Shown: positions 33,136 to 44,252 of the stretch, piece after piece | Position numbering within the stretch: the first letter of the stretch is position 1 | How the letters are laid out: each line of letters starts with the position of its first letter | From: Salvator merianae | Taxonomy: Eukaryota > Chordata > Lepidosauria > Squamata > Teiidae | Direction: 5' to 3' | Length of the DNA stretch: 64,000 nucleotides | Assembly: GCA_003586115.2 (NCBI GenBank) | Contig: QVOM02000053.1 | Span: 9,432,187-9,496,186, forward strand | The notes under the pieces: model-generated | The model's input: only the letters and a program-made list of their open reading frames with translations | Database searches by the model: none | What the model was told of the DNA's origin: nothing | Position numbers and translations under genes: made by a program

Positions 33136-34040
33136 TTGTGGCAGCAGATGCCACTGGCAATCATTCGGGGTATTCAACAACAGGCTCATGCAGGTTTCCC
33201 AAAAGCTCCCTGTCACTTTCTGTATTCCCTTTGCTAGCAGTCAGTGAATGAACAGTAATTTGACCTGCTCTAAGGTAATTTCATGTGATCATCATACTGT
33301 GCCTTCAGACCGAATGAGAAAGGTGAGAGACAGGCAGATAAAGTGAAGGTGGAGCCTCTAGAGATCTACTCCCATTTTCAAAACACAGAGAGACTAAATG
33401 CACATAATTTAAAGAGCAATAATAACTGTGTAGTGGCTACCGCTGTGTCCATGCATTTAGATTTCCCTCCTCTCTCAATAAAGACTTTCAGGCTTTTTTT
33501 TTTTTTACTATCCATAGCTAACATTCTAAAATAGTGTATGCATTACTCAATAGACCAGAATGGCCCTAAAGAAGCTATTCTGACCTGGAACATAATAATA
33601 TGGATGGGGAAAATGCTGAATAAATGTATTTGTCCAATAGACAATAATAGCTCTGATGAAGCCATTTGGCTTTATGAGTCTCACAATATACATTTTGAAA
33701 GGAGGAAAACGAGAAACCTCCCGTATTGCTCAACCATTTGAGATGGCTCCAGACAACTATATAAACATAATGGAAGTTTTCAGAAACTTTTTAGTTGAAC
33801 TTTTATCAAAACCTAGGCACAGAGACAACTCAGAAAGAGATGCTGAGTAAATAAGACTGTCCCACCAAAGGAAGTTGCCCCAGTCCAGTTTTGCTACCTT
33901 GGAGTCCCTTGTGAACACTGTTACTCTGAGAGTAAAGAAAGATCCAGATGGTTCTTTTGTTGACTTCCAAAAAGCAATTTAAGCTACAAACAAGGGTTTC
34001 ATTCTGTCAAACTCTTTTCCCCCAAGTTTGTGAAATTATG
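33136..34040. other. No feature recognised
   Basis: AT-rich, mostly unique sequence up to the CR1 RT relic. 33530-33860 is repeat-poor but shows no coding signal. Confidence 0.3.
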
Positions 34041-34077
34041 GATCAGCACTCCATTTTCCACCAGGTCAACATCTTCA

Positions 34078-34431
34078 TTAGCTGTCAACCAGAACCTCAA
34101 GATCCTTTTCCTGGTCTGCCACAGAAAGCTTGCCCTCTTTCTGTTTATTGGGGTTCTTTGCTCCAATGTGCATCACTTTGCACTTGCTAAGATTGAAGTG
34201 CATTTGCCACATTGTTGCCCACTCACCCAACATCAAGAGATCCCTTTGAAGCTCTTTACAATCACTTTCAGTTTTTTCTACCCTGAACAATTTAGTGTCA
34301 TCAGCAAACTTTGCTAACTCACTACTTACCCCTACTTCTAGTTCATTTATGAATAAATGAAAAAGCAGGGGTGCTAATACTGAACCTTGTGGGACTCCAC
34401 TTATTACTCTGTACCTCATCGTGTCAGTCAT
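34078..34431 (-). pseudogene. CR1-type LINE reverse transcriptase relic with FADD box
   Basis: The minus strand encodes 117 residues that include the RT palm blocks SGVPQGSVLAPLLF (about residues 11-24) and the catalytic FADDTKLF (about 42-49). LSKCKVMHIGAKNP follows (about 81-94), and then DQEKDLEVLVDS. This is the CR1/L3 lineage order. Unusually, the fragment is open over its whole length. It lacks all upstream RT blocks, the endonuclease and the 3' UTR, so it cannot be functional. Confidence 0.9.
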
Positions 34432-34435
34432 TCTT

Positions 34436-35505
34436 CACGCCTTCATGGAGGAAGGATTGTCTCTCTTTAAACTTAAATATACAAAGGAAGTCAGGCTTCC
34501 TACTGAAGCTCTGTGCAGTAGGGTGAACATTTTGCAAAGGTACTATACAGAAGTGAGTCTTAGTAGCTGCACCATTTCTTAGAACAGCAGAGATGTGGAA
34601 TGAGTAATGTACTCCGTTAAGAACTGCCTATATGGAGCCTTTGCTTCCGAAAGGGATACAGGCTACCCTCAGCATTGAGGAAACACCTGGACCCTTTAGG
34701 TAGCTTGGAGTTTGGACTTCAGCCCAGAGGCCAATAAATAACACCACCACTGCATGCAGGGTCAGACCTGACCATATAGGTGAATTACACTTCCACTGAG
34801 GATGCCAAACTTTAAGTGAGACCAAATTAGGCAATTCTTTCTCCCTCTTCTATTGCTCATTTTACGGGAATTAAAAGATGCAGAACACTGATCTCTTTTA
34901 AGATTATTATGCATATTATTTCTGTGATCCCAAACATATGTTGTAAAAGCTCATGCAGGTGATAAAACAGCAGCAGCCTGCTAGTGCAGACTGCAGCAAC
35001 TCACAAGTATCAGCCAAGATCTGCACTGCCAGGAGTAAGCAGTTTCCATGTCCATGTAGAAATTGCCTCAGTTCCTTCCACCTATCTGAATCAATTGTCA
35101 TCTGTGTGTATGTGTGTATGCAGGTGAGTGAATCTACACTTCACTAAGGAGTTTCCATGGGTCTCACTTTTATCCTCACAACCTGTGAGACAGGCCAGTC
35201 TGAGCTTTGCCCAAGGTTATCCTGACAGCTTCCTGTTTGAACAAGACAGGAGCATCATTAGCTCAAATGGCTGTGGGACTTCAGAGAAAAATACAAAGGA
35301 GGGATCATGCCTCCAATGGCCAGCTGCAGGGAAATGTGCACAGCAAGGCATGTACTTAAGCCCACTTTTGGTTTTCGTATGCAGGTAGTTTCTCCTGTGA
35401 GAACAGATGGATGGACTATACAGATGGATGGACCATTGGTCTGACCCAGCAGAATATCTCTTATGTCCTAATCACAAGCTCTCATCTTCCAGGCCTCAAG
35501 TCTGT
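34436..35505. other. No certain feature; possible SINE debris near 35160-35240
   Basis: CTCACTTTTATCCTCACAACCTGTGAGACAGGCCAGTCTGAG resembles, in reverse complement, the body of the tRNA-derived SINE seen at 58895-59125. The match is partial. Elsewhere nothing is recognised. Confidence 0.4.
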
Positions 35506-35509
35506 AGAC

Positions 35510-35776
35510 TATAGATCTGCTGAACTAGTATACTTGGTTCACGGTTCACAGCAAACAAGGTAGTTTGCATGGTTCTCATTTCAACTAAACTATCAAGTTC
35601 TTTGCAAAACTCCAGTTCAGACTGGACCCAGCCCAAGGGGGTTCTAACAAACCAAGTGAAACGTGGAGAACCAAGGTTTTAATGTGGTTCTCCTGGCTCA
35701 TATTCAAACCAAAGCACCAAGGGTATTTGTTTTGATTCAAAATGAACCACTAAATTTTAGTTCTTGCACATCTCTA
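35510..35776. mobile_element. hAT-type MITE, about 267 bp
   Basis: It ends CACTAAATTTTAGTTCTTGC then ACATCTCTA, the reverse complement of the start of the 29674 element, so it is the same family in opposite orientation. Flanking octamers CTGTAGAC (35502-35509) and TTGCAGAC (35777-35784) match at 6 of 8 positions. The left terminus is diverged. Confidence 0.65.
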
Positions 35777-35940
35777 TTGCAGACACACACTTAACATGAC
35801 AATATTATACAGTTTAGTATCTTATGTTGTGGTCCCAAAACTCAGACCATATTTGAGAAGCAGGGAAATTTATTTATTTATTTATCTTTGTGAGACAAAT
35901 TTCCTTATCAATGTTTGTTGATTGTCACAATCTATTAAAA
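35777..35940. other. Short (TTTA)n near 35869-35886
   Basis: Unique sequence with a few TTTA units; it lies between a MITE and the GGAA array. Confidence 0.6.
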
Positions 35941-36034
35941 GAAGGAAGAAAGGAAGGAAGGAAGGAAGGAAGGAAGGAAGGAAGGAAGGAAGGAAGGAAG
36001 GAAGGAAGGAAGGAAGGAAGGAAGGAAGGAAGGT
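35941..36034. repeat. (GGAA)n microsatellite
   Basis: About twenty-two GGAA units after a short GAAGAAAG lead-in, on the same strand as the 27511-27586 array. Confidence 0.97.
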
Positions 36035-37060
36035 GATAGCAAGGAATACAGAGCAAAGACTTTTTAACAGCTGAATTACTCAGGGACAGAAACTAACAAA
36101 CTCATATTAGAAAGTATCCCTCGAAGCATGTCACTATGCTCTTGCATTTTATGGGAACTTTAAAGTTATTAATCAAATGACTCACCAAACCTTAGAGGAT
36201 ATATTACTAATTTTAAAGTTTTTTTTTCTTTTAAGCTTGTGAAGTACATCTATTGATGAGTCATAGATAGATATATGTGAATTATTGCTATATGAGGCAA
36301 TGTTTAAAGACAGAATCATTTTCAAGATGAGTAATCAAAGTTACAGAAATACCGAGATAACAGTTATGACTGTGACAAACGTGGATTGCATAATACCTGG
36401 AAATGAAATATTTCTTGCTTCTTGGAATATTAGAGAAAAACAAGATGAACAAATAATTTGGAACAATAGACTCAAAGGAGATACCTCCTGGTTCAACGGA
36501 TGTGCTGTGTGATAACAATCCAATTTGAGCATCAAGTCAAAGGGTTGCAAGCAAGCCTATGACTCTTGCATGCATGAGTAAAAAGCCTTTCTCATATGAT
36601 GTATTTTGCTACTGCAAAATGGTTAGAAGCATTTTATACATGCAGGCAGATCAGCAGAACTGAAAATTATGCAAAATAAGCGCACTTTGATGCTAGTGAT
36701 CCTGGGCAAAACTACACTGATAGTACTTGGGCAGAACCACACCAACACACCAAAGATATACTGATCTCACCATGTATTGACAGGGTTGTATCACTTATCT
36801 GTCTGGTTGCTCTGTTACTTCCTTAACAGCACCAGATAGCTAGTAGCAGCTCATCTCATAGGGGCATTAATATAAGAAGTTGTTGGAAGAAGCAATTGGA
36901 CAGAAATACCAGGAGGGGGAAAATCCTCTGATTTTCCCTTTGTGCATGATATAGCTGTGGAGGGAAGAACAATGAGCAGCTCTAGAGCTACAAAAAGTGC
37001 AAACAGACGTGGAAAAATGATTAAAATATTAAAATGTGCAGAAACTATTATTTCACTGGT
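36035..37060. other. No feature recognised
   Basis: Unique AT-rich intronic sequence. Overlapping frames at 36285-36550 on both strands show no domain. Confidence 0.3.
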
Positions 37061-37245
37061 AGTGGCCATAGTTCAGTGGTAAATCAACTGCTGGAAAGTA
37101 GAGGGTCATGGTTTCAGTTCCCAGAATCTCAACAGAAGCAGGTAACAGCAAGCCATTTCTGCACCTTCCAAAAACCTCTGCATGGATGTCATCATGTATT
37201 AATCAAGCATTGGCTTCAACTCAGTGGCACCCAGCAACAACCACC
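37061..37245 (+). mobile_element. tRNA-derived SINE, copy 1
   Basis: A-box-like TAGTTCAGTGGTAAATC (from about 37068) and B-box-like GGTTTCAGTTCC are spaced as in a tRNA. The body has GCACCTTCCAAAAACCTCTG and the tail CTCAGTGGCACCCAGCAACAA, matching the second copy 80 bp downstream. Confidence 0.75.
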
Positions 37246-37317
37246 CTATCACTATGAGCACCACTTTACTTCCCAGGAATTCATGCTGCTCTTGTGCAAC
37301 CAAAGCATACCGCCACA

Positions 37318-37515
37318 GGGTTGTGGTAGCTCGTTGGTAAACTGCCTAGAAAACAGAAGGTTGCTGGTTTGATCCTTAGCATTTCCTTGGAAGTAGGAAT
37401 ACAAACTACTTCTGTATCTCTGCCATGAAAACTGCATGGATGAGCCCATGGAGATGTCCATGCAGTCAATCAGGAGTCGGACACACCTCAGTGGTACCTA
37501 ACAACAACAACAATG
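37318..37515 (+). mobile_element. tRNA-derived SINE with BovB-like tail (Sauria-type), copy 2
   Basis: A-box-like GGTAGCTCGTTGGTAAAC and B-box-like CTGGTTTGATCC form the head. The tail AGGAGTCGGACACACCTCAG, then GTGGTACCTAACAACAACAA, is the BovB-type 3' end used by Sauria SINEs. Both copies lie in the same orientation. Confidence 0.8.
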
Positions 37516-37925
37516 GGTTTCCACATACTCATCCGATATGCCCTAAAGGAATGCATGTGCAAGTTGTACAATGAAAACTATGCATAAGTTCATGTAATGA
37601 GAGCAAAACAAGGGCAATTTTGCAATCCCAAGTCGACCTTCAAAAACAAACACTCCTCCCTATGTCGCATGAAACCCAGAAAACAACTATGTATCATTGT
37701 TCTATATGATTCAGCTCTGTCTGCATTGACTAGCAGCAGCTGGCCATGGCTTTTGATAGAACTGAACCAAAATTAAGACTCTCATATGCAAAGCATGCAC
37801 CCTGCTAAGCAGCTATGTGTCATCTGACCACACTGTGAAAAGTGAAATGCCTACTATGGGAGATATCATTGTAATAAGACCTTGATTTTACGCTGTCTTT
37901 CCTTGGATCTCAATCATCTGAAAAC
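37516..37925. other. No feature recognised
   Basis: Unique sequence between SINE copy 2 and the next hAT MITE. Confidence 0.3.
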
Positions 37926-37933
37926 GCCACAAT

Positions 37934-38230
37934 TAGAAATGCACAAACGTACATTCGTGTTCGCAAATTTGATCCAATATTTCACATCCACTGATATTTG
38001 CATCAAATCGAAATGAATTTTTTCGCATTTCTGGAATTCAATTGAAATGAACCAGTCTTGCCCTCTGCAAAAATGAAGTATTTGATTGAATATTCAAACA
38101 TTGCGAAACTGAATGTGAAAAAGCTTTTTTTTTTTTTTTTTTGCTGTTGCAATTTGCCAATGAAGTGAAAATACTGGTTTTCACTTCGACAGCAAAACAA
38201 ACATGTGAATTTTGTTCATGCACGTTCCTA
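37934..38230. mobile_element. hAT-type MITE, 297 bp
   Basis: Starts TAGAAATGCACA and ends TGCACGTTCCTA. Flanking octamers GCCACAAT (37926-37933) and GTCACAGT (38231-38238) match at 6 of 8 positions. Shares ordered interior blocks with 5718-6054 in the same orientation. Contains a poly-T run at about 38126-38142. Confidence 0.75.
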
Positions 38231-38239
38231 GTCACAGTC

Positions 38240-39905
38240 TACAATCTGAATATGCACTTCTCCCAGAAGATAAAATTAGGTAAACAGCCTAATTTAAGGC
38301 AGCATCCCCACAGTGCTAACAAGGGGGTGTCTGTGTGATGGGATTGACAATCCTGCAGTTCAGGTGGGAGATGCAGCATGCACATGTCCAGTACTTCTCA
38401 CCTTTCCAAACTTTGGAGTCTGGCAGAAATTTTGGAGCTTTTCATCAGGTGCAATCAAACATCAGACAGGAAATGGTCATGGAAGGTGGTCATTTTCTGA
38501 TTGATCTGTAATTGCACTGGGCAGAAAATGAAGCAGAAAAATTGTCCCTGCCACCTCTCCAGGTGACAGAAGAGGGTGGGAAGTGTCCTCAAAATTGTTG
38601 TTCAAGCTCAGCATCCAGGGTATCTCCAAGGGTACTTTCCACCCCCTTAGGGGTTGTTCAGCTGGCCTGATGGAGGTGTCAATGTATAGGGACCCCACAG
38701 GCCCCTTCCAGATGGCATTTTTTTGCCATGCAGATGCAACCTAAGTCAGGGGAAGGTGCAAATTCTTCACCCTAATGTAAAGCAAAAATCAACTGATTTA
38801 GAAATTGTTCCCAAAGCAAAACATCCAAGGATATTCAAAGGAAATGGGGGTGGGTGGGGGTGGGTGGAATGGCAGACCTAGTGAAATTTCTTATTGGGTT
38901 TCACCGAATCCAACATGATGTTCAAACCCCACCTGAATCAGCCAGTGGAATCTGTTTCAATGATTGCCTGCTTTGATATCTCCGTCTTTGTGGGTTCTTC
39001 AAAAAATATTATTCCCTGCTTCCATGTTGTCACTTATGATAAACATGTTCTTGCTTTTTAATTTGAGCTGCTGCTTTGTTATGAAAGTTAAGTAATTTAG
39101 ATGGTATTTTGTCACATTATAACTTGTCTTCCCAACAAAGATGCTATAACCTGCAATGACAGTTTACCAAGGTGTCTCAAAAAACTCCTTGCAAGAAATT
39201 TCTAAATGGCAATATTATTCTAAATGGCATAATCTAGGTATGATGCGCTACCTTCAGCAACAACCAAAAAAATGCTCCCTTTTAAAAAGAGAAAGCTTAA
39301 ATACCTTCATATGTAGACTTAAGAGATCTGATTCCAAAAATGCCGTTTATATTTGAATGCAACGTTCTATGCTGAATGGATAGGAAAAATTGTGAGGAGA
39401 AGAAAATCTCTGCATCACTACATAAATAACACCCCAAACTATGTCTGTGTGGGTGAGAGAGACAGTGATAGATATTCATGGGAAATATCATAGGGAATGA
39501 CTGAAGTAGGGCAACTTGTGTGTTTTCGTTTACAAACTATTAATGCTCCAACCCTTCCTGTTTCCTCTGAAAGCTTTTCTCCTCCCATTCTTCAGATGAA
39601 AGGTGTCAGCCTCTCTTTTGCTTCTTGGTGTGATCCAGGCTGCGTGGCTAAGAAATGACAGATGTCTGTAACCAACTGCAATGGAGCATGATAAAGACCC
39701 AGCATAATCCACTTATCTCACTGTCACCACATAAACCAGAACAAATAGGCAATGTTTGCCTGTTACTACTACTATTACTACTACTCTTTTTAAAATAATA
39801 ATAATAATATAGTCAATGTATTATCCCAGGCAATTTTGTCTAAACAGGTATCTCTCTTAAAACAACCTCAGATTTATTTATTTGCAATTCAAATATTATT
39901 TTTAC
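38240..39905. other. No feature recognised
   Basis: GC-richer block at 38330-38740 may be MITE debris (CCCCTTCCAGATGGCA at 38703-38718). The rest is unique. A (TAC)n/(AAT)n patch lies at 39764-39809. Confidence 0.35.
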
Positions 39906-39906
39906 A

Positions 39907-39914
39907 TCTGTCTG

Positions 39915-39970
<56 letters not shown>
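39907..39970. repeat. (TCTG)(TCTA)n microsatellite
   Basis: Two TCTG units followed by about fourteen TCTA units, same strand as 31296-31388 and 44135-44252. Confidence 0.97.
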
Positions 39971-41586
39971 AGACATTCCATAATAGAGCACTACTGGGAA
40001 AGGAAAACTTCTCAGATAAGAGTAGGAGCACTTGGAAGAAAAAGGCTGTTGCATGAAAGCTACAGATGGAGGTGGTAAAGAATCTCTTTATATATCAGCA
40101 TAAAAACATTAAAAACTTATTATCAATACCGCAAATGGTTGTTGTCCAATATTATTCAATACAATGAGAGTTTAGCCATTGATTTTTAAGAAGACACAGA
40201 TTATGCTTAATTATTGCAAAGCCAAACATATCTATATTGCAAAAAAATACTAATGACTCTTTAAAAGTCCAAGAGTATGGTCCCTAGCACTTGGTTCAGG
40301 CATCACTGAGTTCCATAGGAATTACTCTCTCTTGAGACCACAAAAGGGATTATACTGTATGTAATCTGGAATAAATAGCTGAACGTGTTGAAATCCACAT
40401 AAGGAGTTCTGTTATAATGAACCACAGGTGTGTCCTTTCTTTCTGAGCACTTTTAAATTCAGGAGTAAAAAAGAACACCACAGTCTTGGCCCCGCAGTCA
40501 AGTTGCAGCCCCATATTTGGAGTTCTCCTACTAAAAGTATGCTATGCAAATGTTTTAATATCAAGGTAACATGTCATAACATATATATGACAGTCAGGAT
40601 TGGGTGAGAAATTAGGGCCTACTCATTTCCAGCATCAGACACACATACAGCACTGGTCAGTTTGGGGAGTCACAGGTCAAAGTCCCTCCCCCTCACTATG
40701 CTTCTTGCTTTTTCAAAAACTGTTTCATGGACAAGTTATATTTATAAAAGAAAAAAAATACTTTTCTATGCAACAATACTTAGTACAGTCCACACAAGTA
40801 CAATTAATGACCCCTAAAATTGGCAGCATTTGACTTTTTCTTCTTCCTCTTCTTCCTCCTCCTTCTTTGCCATAAATGGATAAGGTTGGTTTTTGTTTTT
40901 TTTTTTCACTTCCATCACAAAAATAAGCCAAACCTTCAAAATGCCCTGATGATGTTCTAAAGCATGAGGGCTCAACCACTGTCAACATGCTAAAGCAAGA
41001 GTGTTCATATTGCTGCCTAAAATATGTTGTCAGATTGCAAGACTCATGGACAGCACAACAGGGAGGACCTTATGAGGCCCACAATAATTTTCTGGTTGTG
41101 ATCACTGGGGCTGCATCTGGTTGGCCAAAAGAGGCCACTCCATATGAGCCCTTGAGTGTGGTGACAGCACACTACCTCACCACCATCCCATCGGACCTGC
41201 AGCCAGGTTGCAAGACATGAATATCACCCTTGGAAGCATCTACTGGGACATCTTAGCAAATAATTCCAAGGGTGATTTTTGCCCCCTTCTATTCCTACTG
41301 CCATTATCTATAAAAAAAAAGGTAGCAGCAGGGGTCACTTACAAGGCCAATTTACACCTAGCACAATTCAGCACTGGACAAACAATGACTGATATCTTGT
41401 GTCCTTTCCTGTCTGGCAGTAAACTGTACAAGGCAGAAACTTCACAGCTGTGCAACTTTTGATCCACAGCTTTGTACACTCCAAGGATCAGATATGGAAG
41501 ACGCAGATGTGGCACCCTCCTACTTTTCTTGGCTCTTGGGATACAGCCTCTATATATAGGAAAAATGGTCGCCAACTCAATCACAG
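39971..41586. other. No feature recognised
   Basis: Unique intronic sequence with pyrimidine-rich CTTCTTCCTC patches near 40839-40867. Confidence 0.3.
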
Positions 41587-41594
41587 CTGTATAT

Positions 41595-41703
41595 TAGGGA
41601 TGTGCACAGAAAAAAAATCATTTTCGTTTCGATGCAAAAATTTGCAAAAAAACCAAATCTTCAAACGAATTTTTGAATACAAATCCAAATTTGCACATCC
41701 CTA
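41595..41703. mobile_element. Minimal hAT-type MITE, 109 bp
   Basis: Perfect 12-bp inverted ends TAGGGATGTGCA and TGCACATCCCTA, flanked by perfect 8-bp direct repeats CTGTATAT (41587-41594 and 41704-41711). The interior is A-rich, with TTTTCGTTTCGATGCAAAAA and CAAACGAATTTTTGAATAC as partly complementary arms. It is much shorter than the 270-370-bp members elsewhere in the window. Confidence 0.95.
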
Positions 41704-41734
41704 CTGTATATTCATTCAGAAGCCATCAAAATAG

Positions 41735-41740
<6 letters not shown>

Positions 41741-41768
<28 letters not shown>
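41741..41768. repeat. (GT)n microsatellite
   Basis: Fourteen uninterrupted GT units. Confidence 0.97.
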
Positions 41769-41770
<2 letters not shown>

Positions 41771-42539
41771 GCAATAGCAGCTATTATTTGGTTGCAACTA
41801 ATGGCAAACTTCACCACTAAGGGAGTCAACACCTATTCCAAGAAAGAGCCTGAAGTATTGGAAAGGCCAAGTGCGTATCCCTCTCAGGGCAGTAGGACCC
41901 TTCCTATAAAATTCTCTGGGATTGCCTCAAAGAGCACATAATGGAAATAACGCATCTCCACTTTGCTGAGTGCTGTAAAATAAAAGCCTTTCCTTATTTT
42001 GTTATGCCAGAGGGATCCTAATGAAAGTGAACATGGCATCGCTTCCTGGAACGCCAGACCCTACCTCCCTTTAAACATGTAAGGCTGCCACCTTTTGAAC
42101 CCTCCCGGCTTTAATCCTTGTAAGGCAAGAGAGATGATAAGAAGTCATGTGGGTTTTCTCCCTCTGCCAGTAGTTTCAACAGCTGTGAAGCCCTCTTTCA
42201 GAACAATTCATTAAAAAAAAGGGATAGTGACAGAGATGTCGGGTTTTTGCCTGTGGCAGAATGCAGTACAATTTCTGGCCCTTCAGGCTAAAACAATAAA
42301 ACGCAAAGAGGAAAATGAGAGAGGAATTTCCCCCCCTCCTTTCCCTTTCCTCGTCCCCCCTTTAAACTTCCCACAACAACCTCAGAAAAACCACATGACT
42401 TGTCCTGTACTATTTCCCTGGTGTTTTCCGCACTACTTTGGCAGGAAATCAGAATTACTGTTATATAAATTCCATCTGATGCCAGAGTTACCATCTGTGA
42501 GTAAAACTGTTTCACCTACGTCTGCCGGCAAAGGCACTC
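41769..42539. other. No feature recognised
   Basis: Unique sequence. The 111-codon frame at 42227-42562 has no domain. Confidence 0.3.
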
Positions 42540-43790
42540 TCTTAGAGACAAGGGAGAGATAGAGAGGGAGGGAGAGGAGCGGAGAGAAGGGGGGGGAGAT
42601 TTGATTAATTTGCAGAATGCTTGTGATTTGCTCATATATTATTATAACTGCTCATCGCCACATGACAAATTCCCAGCACTGCACACAAGATCCCGTTCGG
42701 TTTCAGCAGTTTCTTTGTATCGGCACCTGACAGACTGCATCGCCTCTAATGACTTTCAGATGCTTACAAACAGCAATTCTATCTTCTGGGGGTTTTTTGC
42801 TGTTTTTTTTTTTTTTTTCATTTCATTTTTATTTATTTAAATAAATATTAGGGGAGAGTATTCATAAGAATAAGAATAAAAAAAAAAATAAAGTCAGTTT
42901 AGTTGGTTTAATTTCAAACCTCTATATCATCGAGTTTTAACTCTTCGCCATTGGCATCGGTGGCGATGTCACAACAAAATCTTTTCTTTTTCTTTTCTTT
43001 TTTTTTTTTCCTTCCTTTGCTTGTTTGGAAGTCAGGCTGCTAATCTCAGCAGAACAGGTGAATTATGGTTCCTAATTAACCATAAGCCCTTCAGATTTTC
43101 TCGGCACCAATATCTGGGGCTAAATGATGAACACACGCGCATATCCAACCACAAGTAACATTGTGTAGAGGAGGTTGAGGCTCATTCAAGGCACTGGGCC
43201 CATTTTGATATTTCTGATAACCTTCATGCATTCCCAGCAAACACATCTGCTTTTTAACTGCAGGTCGTCTCTAGCCCCCCCCCTTTTCTCTTTCAAGCTA
43301 TGATTATGCTTTCTGAACCACTGTCTGTGTGCTTGATTGCCTGTTTTAGATTAGAGATTTTAGCAAGGAAACAAAGACTTCAGATGCACATCAGTCGTAC
43401 ATATGAGAAACCACAGAAGGAATACGCAGTAAAATGCAATGCACCATCTGTCTGCAAACAATAACCTGCATGTTCTCAAGGCTTACAAATTATTTAGTGC
43501 ACAACCTCTGCAAATTGTAGGACCCTTATACCAAGCAATAGGCTGATAATGAAAACCAATTTGATGTGTCCCCCCCCCCAATACGTTTGGCTTCAGTTTG
43601 CTCCCCGCCCTTACCTTCCCCACAAAACCCGTCCTCAATTGATTGCTAACAGTGGAGGTATTTCCCGATGACTATTGGAGCAGGTTGATTTTCATTAACT
43701 AGGTCTCCATAGGGTTTGTGGCACGGATTGGAACAGTGGGGTAGATATTGCTTCAATAGCCATGGCCTGTTTCTAACATCATGTTAATCA
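42540..43790. other. Repeat-poor block, candidate conserved non-coding element
   Basis: No transposon match I recognise over about 1.25 kb, only short homopolymer runs (42805-42818, 42876-42890, 42999-43010, 43568-43576). Sequence complexity is high at 42600-42790 and 43020-43260, with several CpG-containing words. It holds homeodomain-like cores (GATTAATTT at 42603, CTAATTAA at 43072) and the perfect hairpin at 43063-43085. This is what intronic or gene-desert enhancers near developmental genes often look like, but conservation cannot be judged from one sequence. Confidence 0.35.
43063..43085. repeat. Short inverted repeat with 8-bp arms
   Basis: TTATGGTT and AACCATAA are perfect complements separated by CCTAATT, which with its neighbours forms a homeodomain-like core. 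Confidence 0.8.
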
Positions 43791-44120
43791 AAAGACTGTC
43801 TCAAAGTAATAGCCACTTGGGAAGTGACATCTGAGGGCCAAATTATGCTTCATACAGGGATAAACTATTGATTTCAACTCGAAGCTCTGAAGAAGAACTT
43901 TTGAGCTTACAAAGCCATGTTTTTTGGTAGGCAATGATTCCCGGAGTGCTAGCAACACATGAAACACTAAACTATTTGTACCTCAGGTTTTTAACAAATG
44001 AAATAACACTTCCTCTCCCTTTCATTATCTGTGTATAGGAGCTCAGGAAATCAGCAATCAGAAAGACAGCACGGAATTGAAGAGATTGGCCTATGTTTCA
44101 AAACTTATAAGTGTCATTTT
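43791..44120. other. No feature recognised
   Basis: Unique sequence before the tetranucleotide array. Confidence 0.3.
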
Positions 44121-44135
44121 CTCTCTCTCTCTAGA

Positions 44136-44172
<37 letters not shown>

Positions 44173-44185
44173 ATCTATCTATCTA

Positions 44186-44252
<67 letters not shown>
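44121..44252. repeat. (CT)n, then (TCTA)n(TCTG)n(TCTA)n compound microsatellite
   Basis: A CT run leads into TCTA units, six TCTG units near 44188-44211 and about ten more TCTA units. Serine-leucine-tyrosine frames across it are artefacts. Confidence 0.97.

Noticed and set aside
37061..37515. Functional tRNA genes
   Set aside because: A- and B-box-like sequences are present, but the rest does not fold as a tRNA and the tails are SINE-like.
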